A program made the position numbers and the translations under genes. Shown here one piece after another: positions 5,565-6,930 of a DNA stretch of 6,930 nt. The notes beneath the pieces were generated by a model that was given only the letters and a program-made list of their open reading frames with translations, had not been told where the DNA came from and ran no database searches. Positions within the stretch are counted from its first letter, which is position 1, and every line of letters begins with the position of its first letter. The stretch is from Tatlockia sp. (GTDB lineage: Bacteria > Cyanobacteriota > Cyanobacteriia > Cyanobacteriales > Chroococcidiopsidaceae): contig JACCVJ010000161.1 in the NCBI GenBank assembly GCA_013698215.1, positions 1-6,930 on the forward strand. The letters run 5' to 3'.

Positions 5565-6425
5565 ATGAATTCCTCTCTCAATTCGTCCGAATCAAATTCT
5601 GCTTCAAACTCACAGCAAACAAATGATCGGGAAATAGAAGCCCAAAATCTGTCTGCTGATGCTGCTTCAATTGAGGACTCGCTTAATTGGCAACGCCTGC
5701 AACCAATTCCACCTCCTAGCGAACCAATGCAGTATCGAGCTATTGGCTTGGTACGTGGTCGTTATATTGCTAGCGAAGATCAGTTTACTCAAGGTACGCT
5801 GCTAACTGAGGATGAAACCCCAGTAAGTGCAGTTTTACTAGGGCGAATTATTAGTTTGCTCAAAAATCATATAGATTTAGCTCAAGAACATTTATGGGTA
5901 GTTTATCCCCGCACCGGGCAAAAAGAGGACAATCTACACCTGCAAATTGTGGGAGTATGGGAGCCAGAAAAATTAACCCAACAGCCGATACAAAGTTCAG
6001 AGCAGGTAATAGAGGTAGTTGATGACTATTTTTCAGTGCGCGGTGAAGTAATTTTTCAATCTACCGCCGAGGGGCATTTTGTTGTCAAAATTAGGCAAGC
6101 TTCCCGCACCCCAGTAGATAAACCTAAGTATTTTAAGCTCAAAATTCTTGGTGATTTGGAAACTAAAGCTGTAGGACAGTTTTGGGATTTGCAAGTAGAA
6201 AGGAAAGCCGAAACTTTAGTATTAGGTAAAGGAGAAGTAATTGCAACTTTGCCCCCAACGAAACCAAAGTTAAAAAAGCAGTCTTACAACGCTCTAAGTA
6301 GCGGCACTAAACGCACTTTTGCTCCGCCGCAACCTGTGAGAAAAACTAGCGTAGCACCGCCGATTAAACAGCCAGGGCGATCGCCTACGCCCAAGCCAAT
6401 TAAGCGCCAAAATCCCCCCTTGTAG
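5565..6425 (+). CDS. Hypothetical protein with disordered ends and a basic Pro/Lys-rich tail
   Basis: Encodes 286 aa that I cannot assign to a family. Residues 1-40 are Ser/Asn/Gln-rich and acidic, probably disordered. A core at about 55-231 looks rich in beta-strands and may hold two related halves, one starting near YRAIGLVRGRY (57-67) and one near YFSVRGEVIF (155-164). The tail (about 232-286) is rich in Pro, Lys, Arg, Ser and Thr, strongly basic, and could bind nucleic acid, membrane or an acidic partner. There is no signal peptide or membrane helix, so it is probably cytosolic. The start is well supported: AAGGAG (5554-5559) lies 5 bases before the ATG. Its TAG stop falls inside a repeat hairpin, so the repeat may have set the present C-terminus. 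It is likely a cyanobacterial lineage protein; no function is claimed. Confidence 0.8.
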   Translation: MNSSLNSSESNSASNSQQTNDREIEAQNLSADAASIEDSLNWQRLQPIPPPSEPMQYRAIGLVRGRYIASEDQFTQGTLLTEDETPVSAVLLGRIISLLKNHIDLAQEHLWVVYPRTGQKEDNLHLQIVGVWEPEKLTQQPIQSSEQVIEVVDDYFSVRGEVIFQSTAEGHFVVKIRQASRTPVDKPKYFKLKILGDLETKAVGQFWDLQVERKAETLVLGKGEVIATLPPTKPKLKKQSYNALSSGTKRTFAPPQPVRKTSVAPPIKQPGRSPTPKPIKRQNPPL

Positions 6426-6451
6426 AGACGTAGCGCTGCTCCGTCTCTACA
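6421..6451. repeat. Hairpin element that contains the stop codon of the hypothetical gene
   Basis: TGTAGAGACG (6421-6430) and CGTCTCTACA (6442-6451) are exact reverse complements around an 11-base loop that holds AGCGCT. The stop codon TAG (6423-6425) is inside the left arm. On the plus strand it is followed by A residues, not T, so it is not a standard terminator in that direction. On the minus strand, the TTTTTGTAGAGACG units come before the hairpin, not after it. Confidence 0.85.
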
Positions 6452-6500
6452 AAAAGTGCTACGTCTCTACAAAAATTCCTACGTCTCTACAAAAATCCCT
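6441..6500. repeat. Three tandem 20-bp repeats between convergent genes
   Basis: Units start at 6441, 6461 and 6481, exactly 20 bases apart. Each begins with [AC]CGTCTCTACAAAAA, followed by a variable 5 bases (GTGCT, TTCCT, TCCCT). The first unit forms the right arm of the preceding hairpin, so later units could compete to pair with the left arm at 6421-6430. The last unit overlaps the stop codon region (6499-6501) of the minus-strand gene. Confidence 0.88.
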
Positions 6501-6930
6501 AAAATTCTGTCCAACGATCTTGAGGTAGAAAGGCGCGATCGCTTGCAATGGGCGCTACGGGATCTGTGAGTGTAAATTCTCCTGCTTCAATCCATTGCTT
6601 CAATTCTTGAGCTACTTGTCGCGATAGATACATACTGGCAAGCGGGGCAGTACGCACGGCTTTACCGTCAATAGTAATTTGCCCAGATTTTAATTGAGCG
6701 TAACTTACTAGCCCAAAAGTCGGACGGACGCGCCGGGGAATAGAAAAGTCGACAATTGGCGCTACCAAATCTTTGTCTTGTACCGCACAATGAGCTATTA
6801 CTTCCTCGTTGAGTACAGGTAAAGGTATTCCTACTCCCAGCATTAAAGAAGGCCCATAACTTTTAAAATAACAGCCGCGTACCCAACGATTGCTCATTTG
6901 TTTGGCATCGCCGATTAAGGCTAAGGTAGC
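6499..6930 (-). CDS. DUF39/HcyBio homocysteine biosynthesis family protein (COG1900), C-terminal part
   Basis: The minus-strand frame stays open to the window edge, so the gene is partial: 143 codons are visible and the N-terminus lies beyond 6930. The ATG at 6895-6897 is internal, because the residues before it (ALIGDAKQM) also match the family. Recognisable signatures in order are GDAKQM, RGCYFKSYGPSL, GVGIPLPVLNEE, VDFSIPRR, VSYAQLKSGQITIDGKAVRTAPLAS and GEFTLTDPV. Archaeal relatives take part in homocysteine formation by adding sulfur to aspartate semialdehyde. The catalytic Cys expected in the N-terminal part cannot be checked here. The protein ends soon after TDPVAPI, with no CBS or ferredoxin domain fused. 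In cyanobacteria the physiological role is unproven. It is convergent with the hypothetical gene, with 73 bases between the stop codons. Confidence 0.85.
   Translation of the reverse strand, partial: ATLALIGDAKQMSNRWVRGCYFKSYGPSLMLGVGIPLPVLNEEVIAHCAVQDKDLVAPIVDFSIPRRVRPTFGLVSYAQLKSGQITIDGKAVRTAPLASMYLSRQVAQELKQWIEAGEFTLTDPVAPIASDRAFLPQDRWTEF

Noticed and set aside
6441..6500. CRISPR array
   Set aside because: Three 20-bp units with about 15 conserved and 5 variable bases; no spacers of normal length and no cas genes.

Overview
The window looks like a piece of cyanobacterial chromosome. The palindrome GCGATCGC (HIP1, a cyanobacterial hallmark) occurs 11 times in 6.9 kb, where chance predicts about 0.1. 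The genes also have cyanobacterial character: a stand-alone SdhA, a PAM71/Mnx-type UPF0016 transporter, an anchored TPR protein and a COG1900 (DUF39) protein. Exact genus cannot be read from the sequence; a Chroococcidiopsis/Nostoc-like relative is a guess.

Layout. (1) 22-867, minus: a class I SAM methyltransferase. (2) 1149-1460, plus: a small two-helix membrane protein closed by a clear intrinsic terminator (1481-1512). (3) 1552-3279, plus: sdhA, the covalent-FAD flavoprotein of succinate dehydrogenase. (4) 3316-3381: two 31-bp tandem repeats with a strong palindrome, then a promoter (3371-3400). (5) 3410-3539: a yybP-ykoY manganese riboswitch, followed by hairpins that reach the Shine-Dalgarno site of (6), 3631-4251, plus: a UPF0016/GDT1-type Mn2+/Ca2+ exporter. 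This gene is intact except for one in-frame TGA at the conserved Trp of its second E-x-G-D-R motif. (7) 4280-5182, minus, convergent with (6): a membrane-anchored TPR protein. (8) 5183-5564: a divergent intergenic region with a small hairpin and a possible promoter. (9) 5565-6425, plus: a hypothetical protein of unknown function whose stop codon lies inside a hairpin/repeat element, followed by three 20-bp repeats (6441-6500). (10) 6499 to the right edge, minus: the C-terminal part of a DUF39/HcyBio (homocysteine biosynthesis) protein.

How it fits together. The genes do not form one operon; most are separate units with their own signals. The one tightly linked module is promoter, manganese riboswitch and exporter (3371-4251), a manganese-detoxification cassette in which the metal sensed by the RNA is the likely cargo of the protein. 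Its apparent single-base interruption, with the riboswitch and the rest of the reading frame well preserved, is the most notable feature of the window. It could be a very recent loss of function, a sequencing error, or (least likely) readthrough.
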